Shown here in pieces: positions 27,188-35,136 of a stretch of 52,738 bases of DNA. Made by a program: the position numbers and the translations under genes. Origin of the DNA: Shewanella saliphila (lineage in GTDB: Bacteria; Pseudomonadota; Gammaproteobacteria; Enterobacterales; Shewanellaceae); assembly GCF_014648295.1 (NCBI RefSeq), contig NZ_BMQV01000035.1, positions 1 through 52,738 of the forward strand, read 5' to 3'. The first letter of the stretch is position 1, and the number at the start of each line of letters is the position of its first letter. Below the pieces are notes generated by a model. That model was given only the letters and a program-made list of their open reading frames with translations, was not told where the DNA came from and did no database searches.

Positions 27188-28336
27188 TTAGCCACGTCTT
27201 AGCACTAAATATCGCCACAGCTTTTCCAATGGGCCTTGTTTGAAATAGCGTAAATACCCATAGGCTAATAAGAACTGCACTATGGTGTAAAAGACGGCGA
27301 TAGACATATAGCCCGTTCTATCTAGCTGTTGTTGCCACTCAGGAGCAAGGTAGCGCAGCAGTATAATCCCGACAATGGATTGGAGAATATATAAACTAAA
27401 CGCCAACTTACCCACGTTTTGCAGCGCGGTTAAACGCTGTGAGTTGTTTTGACATAATAAGCAAATAATGTGGATATACACCAAAGCACAGGCGATGGCG
27501 CTTAACAGTAATACTACGTCCGACAGCGCCACTAATAATGCCATACCGCTAAAACTGAATGCTGAATCGATTAGTGACAATGCTAACGCCCAAAAAAGAC
27601 ATTGCTTTAACAGCTTATTGTCTAATCCTTGGCTAAAAACGTTGCGTTTATACAGTGCCATACCGATTAGCATTAGCCCGGCAATAAACCACATCAGCGT
27701 CAGTGGGATCACCAAAATCATGTAACCAAACATCGTCAGGTGCAACATTAATTGTTCTGAATAACTGCCCGTCCAGGCTGATAGTTGCTCCATAAATAAC
27801 GTTGAGTCACGCAAGTATACTTGGTCGTCTGGCGAGAGCGATATCAAGGTGATTGGAATAAGCGACATAAAAATAAACCATTTTGCCTGCCTAATTAACG
27901 CATCAGCATCGAGGTAGCGATACTTAAAAGCCAGTAATCCACTGACGCCATACGACAGTAAAATATCACCCGGGAAGATAAAAATTCCATGAATAATCCC
28001 AAATAGAATCAGCCAATATAAACGCCACTTTTGTTGTTTGAGGTACTTATGTGATGATGGCTGTGCTAACTGAGATTGATATTTTTGAAATTGAATTAAC
28101 ATACCCGCGCCAAACAACATTGCGAATAAACTAAAGAAACGGCCTTCGAGGAAAAAGTTACTTAACAGCTCAATCGTAATGTCGCTAATCGGCTGCACAG
28201 CATGTGGCGCATAGCCAAAAAAGCTATTGCCCATAAAGTAGATGTTTAAAAAGAAAATACCCAGCACACCAACACCACGAATGGCGTCAAGGTTGGCTAA
28301 GCGTTGTGGTTGAGTCGAAGCTAATTGCTCGTCCAT
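27188..28336 (-). CDS. DUF418 multi-spanning membrane protein (YeiB-like)
   Basis: Integral membrane protein of 382 residues with about ten helices. RLANLDAIRGVGVLGIFFLNI at the N-terminus is the signature of the YeiB family (a DUF1624-like acyltransferase N-terminal segment). The DUF418 domain fills the C-terminal half, with SLYILQSIVGIILL and RYFKQGPLEKLWRYL near the end. The fold is related to membrane O-acyltransferases, so transfer of an acyl group to a surface polymer or lipid is a reasonable but unproven inference. It stands alone. Confidence 0.88.
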   Translation of the reverse strand: MDEQLASTQPQRLANLDAIRGVGVLGIFFLNIYFMGNSFFGYAPHAVQPISDITIELLSNFFLEGRFFSLFAMLFGAGMLIQFQKYQSQLAQPSSHKYLKQQKWRLYWLILFGIIHGIFIFPGDILLSYGVSGLLAFKYRYLDADALIRQAKWFIFMSLIPITLISLSPDDQVYLRDSTLFMEQLSAWTGSYSEQLMLHLTMFGYMILVIPLTLMWFIAGLMLIGMALYKRNVFSQGLDNKLLKQCLFWALALSLIDSAFSFSGMALLVALSDVVLLLSAIACALVYIHIICLLCQNNSQRLTALQNVGKLAFSLYILQSIVGIILLRYLAPEWQQQLDRTGYMSIAVFYTIVQFLLAYGYLRYFKQGPLEKLWRYLVLRRG

Positions 28337-28369
28337 GTGAGTTGCACTGTTAATCGTAGAAGTCCTTTT

Positions 28370-28460
28370 ATACCAATTCCATTAATTATGTGACCAATCA
28401 GAGCCACTCAGATTGTTCAGTTTGAGGCGCATTGTTGAGATAATGTACGCGTGAGACAAT
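28370..28460. repeat. Possible interspersed Shewanella repeat (ACCAATTCCATTAATT element)
   Basis: A block upstream of the DUF418 gene starts near ATACCAATTCCATTAATTA and runs through CAGATTGTTCAGTTTGAGGC to GTGAGACAAT. It looks like a dispersed non-coding repeat recalled from Shewanella genomes. No second copy is present in this window, so the call rests on memory of the motif rather than on internal evidence. Confidence 0.35.
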
Positions 28461-28489
28461 AAAAAACCAAGCATTGTGCTTGGTTTTTT
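28461..28489 (-). terminator. Terminator of the band-7 protein gene
   Basis: AAAAAACCAAGC, loop attgt, GCTTGGTTTTTTA: a perfect 12-bp hairpin with A and T tracts on both sides, just beyond the band-7 gene stop at 28540 (minus). Confidence 0.82.
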
Positions 28490-28539
28490 AGGCAGTTAAT
28501 CAATTTGGGCTAAACGTGCTTTTAACGCGACTCCATTGT

Positions 28540-29424
28540 TTACTTTTTCTGTACTTCTAAAAACGGAATTGTTCCCGTCGGTAGCATGGTGGTGGGCAGC
28601 TTACCGTCCCAGCGCTCAGCTTTGGTTAATTCAACCAAGTTTTGGTTTTGCGCTAAAGCTTCGGCTCGGATTTTAATTGCCGAGGCTTCAGCATTACCTT
28701 TAATCCGAATACTTTCGGCTTCTGCAATAGCACGCGCTAACTGTGAGTCTGCTTCAGCCTGTGCTTGAGTCACCGCAATTTGCGCGCTAACACGTTCTTT
28801 TTCAAGATTTTGCAATTGGGTTTGCACTTCAACTTCGGCGCGCATTCTGTCTTCTACCGATTTCTCATAAGCATTAGAAAAGTCGATGTTTTCTATCTGT
28901 ACTGAGGTGATCGTTACCGGACCTTTAATTGACTTGGTAATGGCATCTGTCACGTCAATACCAAACTTAATACGCTCTTGAACCGCGGAGATAGCAGTGT
29001 ATTTACCAAAAATGTTCTCAACTTGAGTCGGCACCTGGCGGTCGAGCAAGCGTGAAACCATAGAGTCGATACCTTTAAACTTGGCATACACTTCTTCAAC
29101 GCGATCGGGCGGCACGCTAAAGGTCACTGATGCGCGTAAGGTTGCTGGCTGCTGATCGCGACTATAGGCTTGTAATGCTTGGTAGCTGGCAGTGTGCGTT
29201 TGAGTTGAGATTTTAACCACGGTATCCATTAATGGAATTTTAAAGCCAAGCCCGGGTTCTGCAGTGTCGATGATTTTACCGTTACGCAATAATACACCGC
29301 GTTCGCCTTGGTCAATCGTGTACCAGCTACCATATAAGCTGATCATCAGTATCAGTAAAATTGACACCAAAATGATTTTATTGAGGTGGTTAGTAGTTTG
29401 TTTTGATATATCGTTTTTTAACAT
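28540..29424 (-). CDS. Prohibitin/band-7 (SPFH) membrane protein
   Basis: One N-terminal membrane helix (about 15-34) is followed by the SPFH domain (about 35-215), with TIDQGERGVLLRNGKI, a GLGFKIPLMDTVVKI segment and RDQQPATLRASVTFSVPP. An alanine/glutamate-rich coiled coil (about 195-265; AQIAVTQAQAEADSQLARAI) follows. The layout and length of 294 match bacterial prohibitin-like proteins, which form ring scaffolds on the membrane and may regulate proteases. An HflC-like role is possible, but no hflK partner is adjacent. A GGGAAG site precedes the ATG. Confidence 0.9.
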   Translation of the reverse strand: MLKNDISKQTTNHLNKIILVSILLILMISLYGSWYTIDQGERGVLLRNGKIIDTAEPGLGFKIPLMDTVVKISTQTHTASYQALQAYSRDQQPATLRASVTFSVPPDRVEEVYAKFKGIDSMVSRLLDRQVPTQVENIFGKYTAISAVQERIKFGIDVTDAITKSIKGPVTITSVQIENIDFSNAYEKSVEDRMRAEVEVQTQLQNLEKERVSAQIAVTQAQAEADSQLARAIAEAESIRIKGNAEASAIKIRAEALAQNQNLVELTKAERWDGKLPTTMLPTGTIPFLEVQKK

Positions 29425-29481
29425 TGTGCTTCCCTAGCAAAAATATAATAAACATGATTTTAGGATAATCTTACAACTGTT

Positions 29482-30018
29482 TTATGACTGCTTTTTTGGT
29501 TTTTCAGAAATCCACAGCTTAATGTGGCCTTGTACCACCACCACACCATTAGTGTCGTAGGCTTTAACGTCGACTAACATATCACCGACTTGCCACTGCT
29601 CTGGTGTTACCTCTGCGACACACAGAATATCAGTCCCAGCTTTAGCGGTATAGTCTACTGACATGCCTTTAGGAATCCAACGTAAATGAGCTGGAATAGA
29701 TGCCTCCGCCATAGTACCCATTGCCATCTCCAACCCATTACAAATCGCAATCACATGCACGGTACCAATATGGTTTTGCACCTTTTTACGTTTTTTAACT
29801 AAACACTCACAACGATTGACTTTTAAATCGCTAATGTAAGGGTGAACCGTGCCAAAATAGGGTGCCATGCGGGCCACCATTTTAGAAAAAATATGTTTGC
29901 CAAATGGATATGAGGTCACTTTTTTATACAGTGACATGACTTTATTAGGTTTTGTAGGTGTCATATGAAAACTCGGGTTATGGTATAAATGATTTGTCTG
30001 GTCGGATGAGATTAACAT
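29482..30018 (-). CDS. DUF4442 hotdog-fold protein (putative thioesterase)
   Basis: Small hotdog-fold protein. KKVQNHIGTVHVIAICNGLE followed by AMGTMAEASIPAHLRWIPKG, with the central helix and PxxLRW element, is typical of DUF4442, a group related to acyl-CoA thioesterases such as PaaI. The catalytic assignment is uncertain. The start at 30018 has an AAGG site 8 bases upstream; an alternative ATG at 29964 would remove 18 residues and matches where conservation seems to begin. Its neighbour across a 99-base divergent gap is a DUF368 lipid-carrier translocase. Confidence 0.8.
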   Translation of the reverse strand: MLISSDQTNHLYHNPSFHMTPTKPNKVMSLYKKVTSYPFGKHIFSKMVARMAPYFGTVHPYISDLKVNRCECLVKKRKKVQNHIGTVHVIAICNGLEMAMGTMAEASIPAHLRWIPKGMSVDYTAKAGTDILCVAEVTPEQWQVGDMLVDVKAYDTNGVVVVQGHIKLWISEKPKKQS

Positions 30019-30117
30019 TGTTGTAACCTTGGGTGAAGTGCTGGCTACTCTTTTTGATCGCTCATTTGCGCCGTGACAGGTATAATTTTGCCCGTGATGA
30101 ATATTTAAGGATAAATT

Positions 30118-31053
30118 TTGAAATCTAACCTGTTGTTGAATTATATCAAAGGTATGGCTATGGGCGCGGCAGATGTTGTCCCTGGCGTATCAGGCGGAAC
30201 CATCGCCTTTATTACTGGAATTTTAGACCCACTATTAGACGGTATCCGCAAAATCAATTTATCTTTGTTTGGCATGATTAAGCAACAAGGAATTAAAGCG
30301 GCCTTTATGCACATTAATGGGCCCTTTTTGTTGTGCGTGTTTGGCGGCATATTAACCAGTATTTTTACTTTGGCTAAATTGATTTCGTGGTTATTAGCAA
30401 CCCATCCTATCCCGGTATGGTCGTTCTTTTTTGGCTTAATTATTTACTCTGTGGTGCACATGGTAAAACAGGTCGAAAAGTTTACCGCGTTAAGAATATT
30501 GATGTTTATTGGCGGCGTGGCCTTTGCGTGGGCCATTACTGTATTGCACCCCATTGAACTGCAGATTACCTACCTTAACTTCTTTTTTTGCGGCGCCATT
30601 GCAATATGCGCGATGATTTTACCGGGGATTTCTGGCAGCTTTATTCTGCTTCTACTAGGCATGTATCCAGCGGTATTGGCGGCAGCAAAAGGGTTCGAGA
30701 TTGTCTATTTAGCGTGTTTTGCCATCGGCGCAGCTATCGGTCTACTCAGCTTTAGCCATGTGTTGTCGGCCTTGCTGCGTAAGTTTCACGATGCCACAGT
30801 GCTATTTTTAACCGGATTAATGCTTGGCACATTAGGTAAAATTTGGCCCTGGAAAGAAGTGATTAGCTGGCGCGAAAACAGTAAAGGCCAGCAAGTGCCT
30901 TTATTGGAGCAAAACTTATCGCCGTTTCAGTTTGAGCAAGTCACTGGTGAGTCGTCGCAAATTGTCATGGCAATAGTGTGTGCATTGATTGGGATTGGGC
31001 TAGTGTGGGGCTTAGAGTACGTTGGCCGAAACGCCAAAGCGCAGGCTGCTTAA
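30118..31053 (+). CDS. DUF368 polytopic membrane protein (PopT-type undecaprenyl phosphate translocase)
   Basis: About nine membrane helices. The N-terminal KGMAMGAADVVPGVSGGTIA and the internal repeat AICAMILPGISGSFILLLLG are the family's two signature motifs. DUF368 proteins (PopT in Vibrio cholerae and Staphylococcus) were shown to return undecaprenyl phosphate across the membrane for re-use in cell-wall synthesis, a function known to matter at alkaline pH in the sea. The start is a TTG at 30118, supported by AAGGA six bases upstream; no in-frame ATG occurs before the first signature motif. A terminator follows. Confidence 0.9.
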   Translation: MKSNLLLNYIKGMAMGAADVVPGVSGGTIAFITGILDPLLDGIRKINLSLFGMIKQQGIKAAFMHINGPFLLCVFGGILTSIFTLAKLISWLLATHPIPVWSFFFGLIIYSVVHMVKQVEKFTALRILMFIGGVAFAWAITVLHPIELQITYLNFFFCGAIAICAMILPGISGSFILLLLGMYPAVLAAAKGFEIVYLACFAIGAAIGLLSFSHVLSALLRKFHDATVLFLTGLMLGTLGKIWPWKEVISWRENSKGQQVPLLEQNLSPFQFEQVTGESSQIVMAIVCALIGIGLVWGLEYVGRNAKAQAA

Positions 31054-31082
31054 TACGTAATACCTTAGGATTTAATTAAATT

Positions 31083-31109
31083 AAAAGCAGAACCTCGGTT
31101 CTGCTTTTT
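31083..31109 (+). terminator. Terminator of the DUF368 gene
   Basis: AAAAGCAGAAC, loop ctcg, GTTCTGCTTTTT: an 11-bp perfect stem with a T-run, 30 bases past the stop. Confidence 0.88.
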
Positions 31110-31261
31110 CTTGCTTCAAATTTAAGTAAAAACATTCTATAAATAATGAACTTATTTGATTTCAGTTTCGTATTATCAGCCATAATAAATATATTATTTA
31201 GAATCATTAAATTATTTGCCAACCATAGGCAAAGATTATTCGGTCTCAGGAGTATCAAACC

Positions 31262-32224
31262 ATGCCAAATACAGTCACATTTGTGCCAGAGAAAATCCAA
31301 ATTGGGATCAGCAGTTGCCTATTGGGCAATCAAGTTCGTTTCGATGGCGGCCATAAAAACTCTTACTACTGCAAACAAGAAATAGAACCGTTTTTTGAAT
31401 ACACCACGGTTTGCCCTGAAATGGCGATAGGTATGGGCGCACCGCGCAAAAGTGTTCGTCAAATTCGTGATGGCGATATTGTGCATATCCGCAGTGCAGA
31501 TGGATCGTTAGACGTGACCGATGAACTTAATGAATATTGTAAAAACAAAGTTGAAGAGCTTGATTATTTAGGCGGTTATATTTTATGTGCAAAGTCGCCA
31601 ACTTGCGGGATGGAGCGGGTGACTGAGTATAAAATCGGTACCAATAATGGCTCTAAAACCGGTGTGGGCGTATTTGCCAAAGCGTTAATGGAACGTTACC
31701 CATTATTGCCAGTAGAGGAAGAAGGGCGTTTGCATGACCTTGCACTACGAGAAAACTTTTTTACTCGGGTATTTGCTTATAACGACTGGAGAATAATGAA
31801 TCAGTCGGGCTTAACCAAGCACAAGCTGATGCAGTTTCATTCGCGTTATAAATACTTACTCATGGCGCACAGCCCAAAGTGGTATCGCGATTTAGGCCCA
31901 ATGTTGGCCGACATTCAAGATTTAGAGCACACAGCACAGCAGTATTTTGAAGGCTTTATGACGGCACTTAAAATCATTGCTACGCGTAAAAACCACACCA
32001 GTACATTGCAGCATATTCAAGGTTATTTTAAGAAGCAATTAAGTGCGGATCAAAAAGAAGAGTTGAGCGAATCGATTTTAAAATATCGCCAAGGACTCTT
32101 ACCTTTGTTAGTGCCAATCACCTTAATTAACCACTATGTTCGTGAGTTTCATACACCATATATTGAAGAGCAAGTGTATTTAAATCCGCATCCAGAAGCG
32201 CTTAAGCTTCGTTATGCCTACTAG
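31262..32224 (+). CDS. DUF523 + DUF1722 protein (YbgA-like)
   Basis: Two fused domains. DUF523 spans about residues 8-150, with its conserved cysteines in GISSCLLGNQVRFDGGHK, CPEMAIGMGAPRKSVRQI and CAKSPTCGMERV, which may hold a metal or an Fe-S cluster. DUF1722 (YbgA) occupies about 185-305. In E. coli ybgA also lies directly before phr, and the photolyase gene starts 11 bases after this stop. The pairing suggests a role in UV or light-stress repair, but the biochemical activity is unknown. An AGGAG site precedes the ATG. Confidence 0.92.
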   Translation: MPNTVTFVPEKIQIGISSCLLGNQVRFDGGHKNSYYCKQEIEPFFEYTTVCPEMAIGMGAPRKSVRQIRDGDIVHIRSADGSLDVTDELNEYCKNKVEELDYLGGYILCAKSPTCGMERVTEYKIGTNNGSKTGVGVFAKALMERYPLLPVEEEGRLHDLALRENFFTRVFAYNDWRIMNQSGLTKHKLMQFHSRYKYLLMAHSPKWYRDLGPMLADIQDLEHTAQQYFEGFMTALKIIATRKNHTSTLQHIQGYFKKQLSADQKEELSESILKYRQGLLPLLVPITLINHYVREFHTPYIEEQVYLNPHPEALKLRYAY

Positions 32225-32235
32225 GTCGAGTATCA

Positions 32236-33669
32236 ATGAGTACTATGAATAGCGTGATGTGGTTTAGACAAGATTTGCGCGTTGCCGACAACCCTGCGTT
32301 GGTGGCTGCTTGTGAGTTTGCTAAGCAACATCAAGGTAATGTGAGGGCACTATATATTGTGACACCGTCGCAATGGACGCAGCATGATGTTGCGCCAATC
32401 CAAATTGATTTTATTGAGCGGCACGTCAATTTGTTAGCCCAGTCGCTGGCGGCGTTAGGTATTGCTTTAGATGTGCTGCACTTACACTCTTTTACTGATA
32501 CCGAGGCTGCATTAACTGACTATATACAGCAACACCACATTGATGCGGTATTTGCTGGCAGCGAACCCGAAATTAACGAACGGCGCCGTGATGCCCTGTT
32601 AATTGCCCAAGGGGTACCACTGACACTTATTGATCAGGATTGCCTGCTAGCGCCAGGGCAGGTGCTTAACTTGTCGGGTGATGTGTATAAGGTGTTTACC
32701 CCGTTTTCAAAAAAATGGAAAAGCATTGCGAGCCAACGAGCCATAGTGCCAGTTGTAGCGCCGGCCCCTGTCGCCGCAGCATTAATGCAACCTGAGGCGA
32801 TTGTTTTTGAGTGCAACAAGCGCAGTAGTGAGCAATGGGCAGCAGGCGAGGGTGCGGCCAAGCGGATTTTAGATCAGTTTTTAGCAACTCAAGTGGCAGA
32901 CTATCAAACCGATAGAGATTTTCCAGCCCTTGAAGGAACCAGCCGTTTATCGCCTTTTTTAGCCCTTGGGGTGATAAGCTCGCGCCAATGTGTTGCCGCC
33001 ATTTTAGCGCGCTACCCTGAAGCATTAGTTGATGATACCTGCCCAGCGAAAACCTGGCTTAACGAGCTTATTTGGCGAGAGTTTTATCGTCATTTGCTGG
33101 TGGCGTTTCCAAAGTTGTCGATGGCACATAACTTTAATGAGTTAGGCGATGGCATTGCATGGCGTAATAACCTTGATGAGTTTCAAGCCTGGTGTGAAGG
33201 GAAAACCGGCTACCCAATAGTGGATGCCGCAATGCGTCAGTTAAATCAAACAGGCTGGATGCACAATCGTTTACGCATGGTAGTGGCGAGCTTTTTAACC
33301 AAACATTTACTGGTCGATTGGCGTTGGGGTGAGCGTTACTTTAGGCAGCAATTGATCGATGGTGATTTAGCCGCTAATAACGGCGGCTGGCAATGGTCGG
33401 CCGGAACCGGTTGTGATGCCCAGCCATACTTTAGGGTGTTTAATCCGATGACCCAAAGCAGCAAGTTTGACCCCGATGCCAGCTTTATTAAACGCTATAT
33501 TCCTGAGCTGGCAACTTGGTCATTTAAAGATATCCATGAGCCTAAATCGGTTAACGTACACGACTTATTTGCCCAACCGGATAATCAAGGTTATCCCAAG
33601 CCGATTGTTGAACACAAAATGGCGCGCTTAAGAGCCATTGAAGTATTAAGTGCGTTAAAGCGCGGTTAG
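32236..33669 (+). CDS. phrB: Deoxyribodipyrimidine photolyase (CPD class I)
   Basis: Repairs cyclobutane pyrimidine dimers with blue light. The N-terminal antenna domain (about 1-130) starts at VMWFRQDLRVADNPAL. The helical FAD domain (about 195-475) has LSPFLALGVIS, WLNELIWREFYRHLL, KTGYPIVDAAMRQLNQTGWM, NRLRMVVASFLTKHLLVDWR and NNGGWQWSAGTGCDAQPYFR. These motifs cover the FAD contacts and the tryptophans that take part in dimer binding and electron transfer. The length of 477 is normal. It is co-transcribed with the DUF523/DUF1722 gene. The start may be either of the two nearby ATGs. Confidence 0.96.
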   Translation: MSTMNSVMWFRQDLRVADNPALVAACEFAKQHQGNVRALYIVTPSQWTQHDVAPIQIDFIERHVNLLAQSLAALGIALDVLHLHSFTDTEAALTDYIQQHHIDAVFAGSEPEINERRRDALLIAQGVPLTLIDQDCLLAPGQVLNLSGDVYKVFTPFSKKWKSIASQRAIVPVVAPAPVAAALMQPEAIVFECNKRSSEQWAAGEGAAKRILDQFLATQVADYQTDRDFPALEGTSRLSPFLALGVISSRQCVAAILARYPEALVDDTCPAKTWLNELIWREFYRHLLVAFPKLSMAHNFNELGDGIAWRNNLDEFQAWCEGKTGYPIVDAAMRQLNQTGWMHNRLRMVVASFLTKHLLVDWRWGERYFRQQLIDGDLAANNGGWQWSAGTGCDAQPYFRVFNPMTQSSKFDPDASFIKRYIPELATWSFKDIHEPKSVNVHDLFAQPDNQGYPKPIVEHKMARLRAIEVLSALKRG

Positions 33670-33693
33670 TCTCCTCAATATATTGTTTTACAT

Positions 33694-33728
33694 AAAAGCC
33701 AATGCCGTTATTCGGTGTTGGCTTTTTT
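33694..33728 (+). terminator. Terminator of the phrB unit
   Basis: AAAAGCCAA and TTGGCTTTTTT bracket an extended stem that includes a TGCCG/CGGTG arm around ttatt. It lies 25 bases after the phrB stop and separates the photolyase unit from nnrS. Confidence 0.8.
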
Positions 33729-33819
33729 GCGTTAGATCACAGTATGGCGAGCTTGGTTTGCATTAGCGAAGGGTAATGATTGAAGTAATAAGATGGGCAG
33801 CATACAATAGCCTTAATTA

Positions 33820-33842
33820 AAGATTTATTTATTATGCATGTT
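33820..33842 (+). promoter_or_regulatory. NsrR-like binding site upstream of nnrS-nrfA
   Basis: The 23-base stretch begins AAGATTTATTT and ends ATGCATGTT. Against the gammaproteobacterial NsrR dyad (AAGATGYATTT, one base, AAATRCATCTT) it matches at about 18 of 22 defined positions by eye. It lies 27 bases before the nnrS frame. NsrR is the NO-sensing repressor known to control nnrS and nitrite-stress genes in this class. Confidence 0.6.
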
Positions 33843-33869
33843 TAAATCTTCTTGCTCTTAACTCACTAA

Positions 33870-35096
33870 ATGAGTGTGCTGCTTATGCTAAATATTGATG
33901 ACCCTGCTGAAATTGATAACACCCCTGCAATCTGGCGTTTAGGTTTTAGGCCGTTTTTTCTTGGCGGCGCTGTAGTGGCGGCTTTGTATATTCCGCTGTG
34001 GCTAATGGGCTGGTTTACCCCACAATATAGTTTATTTAGCGCTGAGTTTTGGGCCAATGTCGTGCCGTTATGGTGGCATCCGCATGAAATGTTATTTGGT
34101 TTTGCCATGGCTATCGTGTGTGGTTTTTTACTGACAGCAGTGCAAGCGTGGACCAATCAACCCACCATTAAAGGCCGCAGTTTGATTGTCACCTTTGCAT
34201 GTTGGCTCATTGCCCGATTAACGCTGTTATTGCCAATGAACATTCCGCTAGTAGTGCCCGCGTTATTTGACAGCTTATTTTTAGGGTTAAGTGCTTTTGC
34301 CTTGTGGCGCTGTATTTACCCAGTAAAACAGTGGCGCAATATCGGCTTTCCGTTGTTACTTGTGGTGGCATTAGTGGTCAATCTTGCAAGTTACTATGCG
34401 CTACAACAACGTGACTTTTCGCTTTCAACTCAGTTATGGCAAGGTATGATTTGGTGGGTTGCCATGATCATCACCATTGTGGGTGGTCGGGTTATTCCAT
34501 TTTTTACCGCCATGCGTATTCAACAACCTAAGCCAGATCCCATTAGTATATTAGAAAATGCGTTATTATTAGTTATGGGAGTCTTGTTTATACAAGCAAT
34601 AACTCATTGGATGCCTAAAGGGATTGAGCAAGTTTTATTGGCTGTGGCCGGTGGATTGCATTTTATTCGTTTTGCCCGTTGGCAAGCGCATAAAACCTTA
34701 AAAGAGCCCATGTTATGGTCTTTGCATTTGGCGTATTTATCATTGCCTGTCACGTTAGTCTTAATGGCGATAAACATTGATAACGAATATGCTTATCGCA
34801 CGTTATTGCACCTCTTTGCCGTAGGCGGCATAGCGGCACTGTGTTTATCGATGATCTCTCGTGTTTCGCTTGGCCATACTAGTCGTAATATTTACCAAGG
34901 CCCCAATATGGCATTTGCGTTTTTAAGTATTGCGATCGCGGCAATATTTCGAGCGATTATGCCACTGCTAATGCCTGAGCACACCCAAATGTGGTTATGG
35001 ATTGCTGGGATGTTTTGGTTTATTGGCTTTGGTTTGTTTGTGTGGTTTTACGCCCCCATTTTAACCCGCCCAAGACTTGATGGTCGTCCTGGGTAG
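33870..35096 (+). CDS. nnrS: NnrS family haem-copper membrane protein
   Basis: Twelve-helix membrane protein linked to tolerance of nitric oxide and, in Vibrio, to protection of iron pools against nitrosative stress. The N-terminal WRLGFRPFFLGGAVVAALYI, the WWHPHEMLFGFAMAIVCGFLLTA stretch with a likely haem-ligand His, and the central IVGGRVIPFFTAMRI are family signatures. Histidines of LLHLFAVGGIAALCLSMISRVSLGH also fit; full-length family size is about 400. An ATG at 33885 is an equally plausible start. It is followed 40 bases later by nrfA, so the two probably share a promoter and the NsrR-like site. Confidence 0.9.
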   Translation: MSVLLMLNIDDPAEIDNTPAIWRLGFRPFFLGGAVVAALYIPLWLMGWFTPQYSLFSAEFWANVVPLWWHPHEMLFGFAMAIVCGFLLTAVQAWTNQPTIKGRSLIVTFACWLIARLTLLLPMNIPLVVPALFDSLFLGLSAFALWRCIYPVKQWRNIGFPLLLVVALVVNLASYYALQQRDFSLSTQLWQGMIWWVAMIITIVGGRVIPFFTAMRIQQPKPDPISILENALLLVMGVLFIQAITHWMPKGIEQVLLAVAGGLHFIRFARWQAHKTLKEPMLWSLHLAYLSLPVTLVLMAINIDNEYAYRTLLHLFAVGGIAALCLSMISRVSLGHTSRNIYQGPNMAFAFLSIAIAAIFRAIMPLLMPEHTQMWLWIAGMFWFIGFGLFVWFYAPILTRPRLDGRPG

Positions 35097-35136
35097 CATT
35101 CTTTTGATTTGAGTAAATTCTGTTTAAGGTAAGCAT

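Noticed and set aside
33725..33745. CRP site before nnrS
   Set aside because: Only a TCACA half-site is visible; the left half does not match TGTGA at the required spacing.
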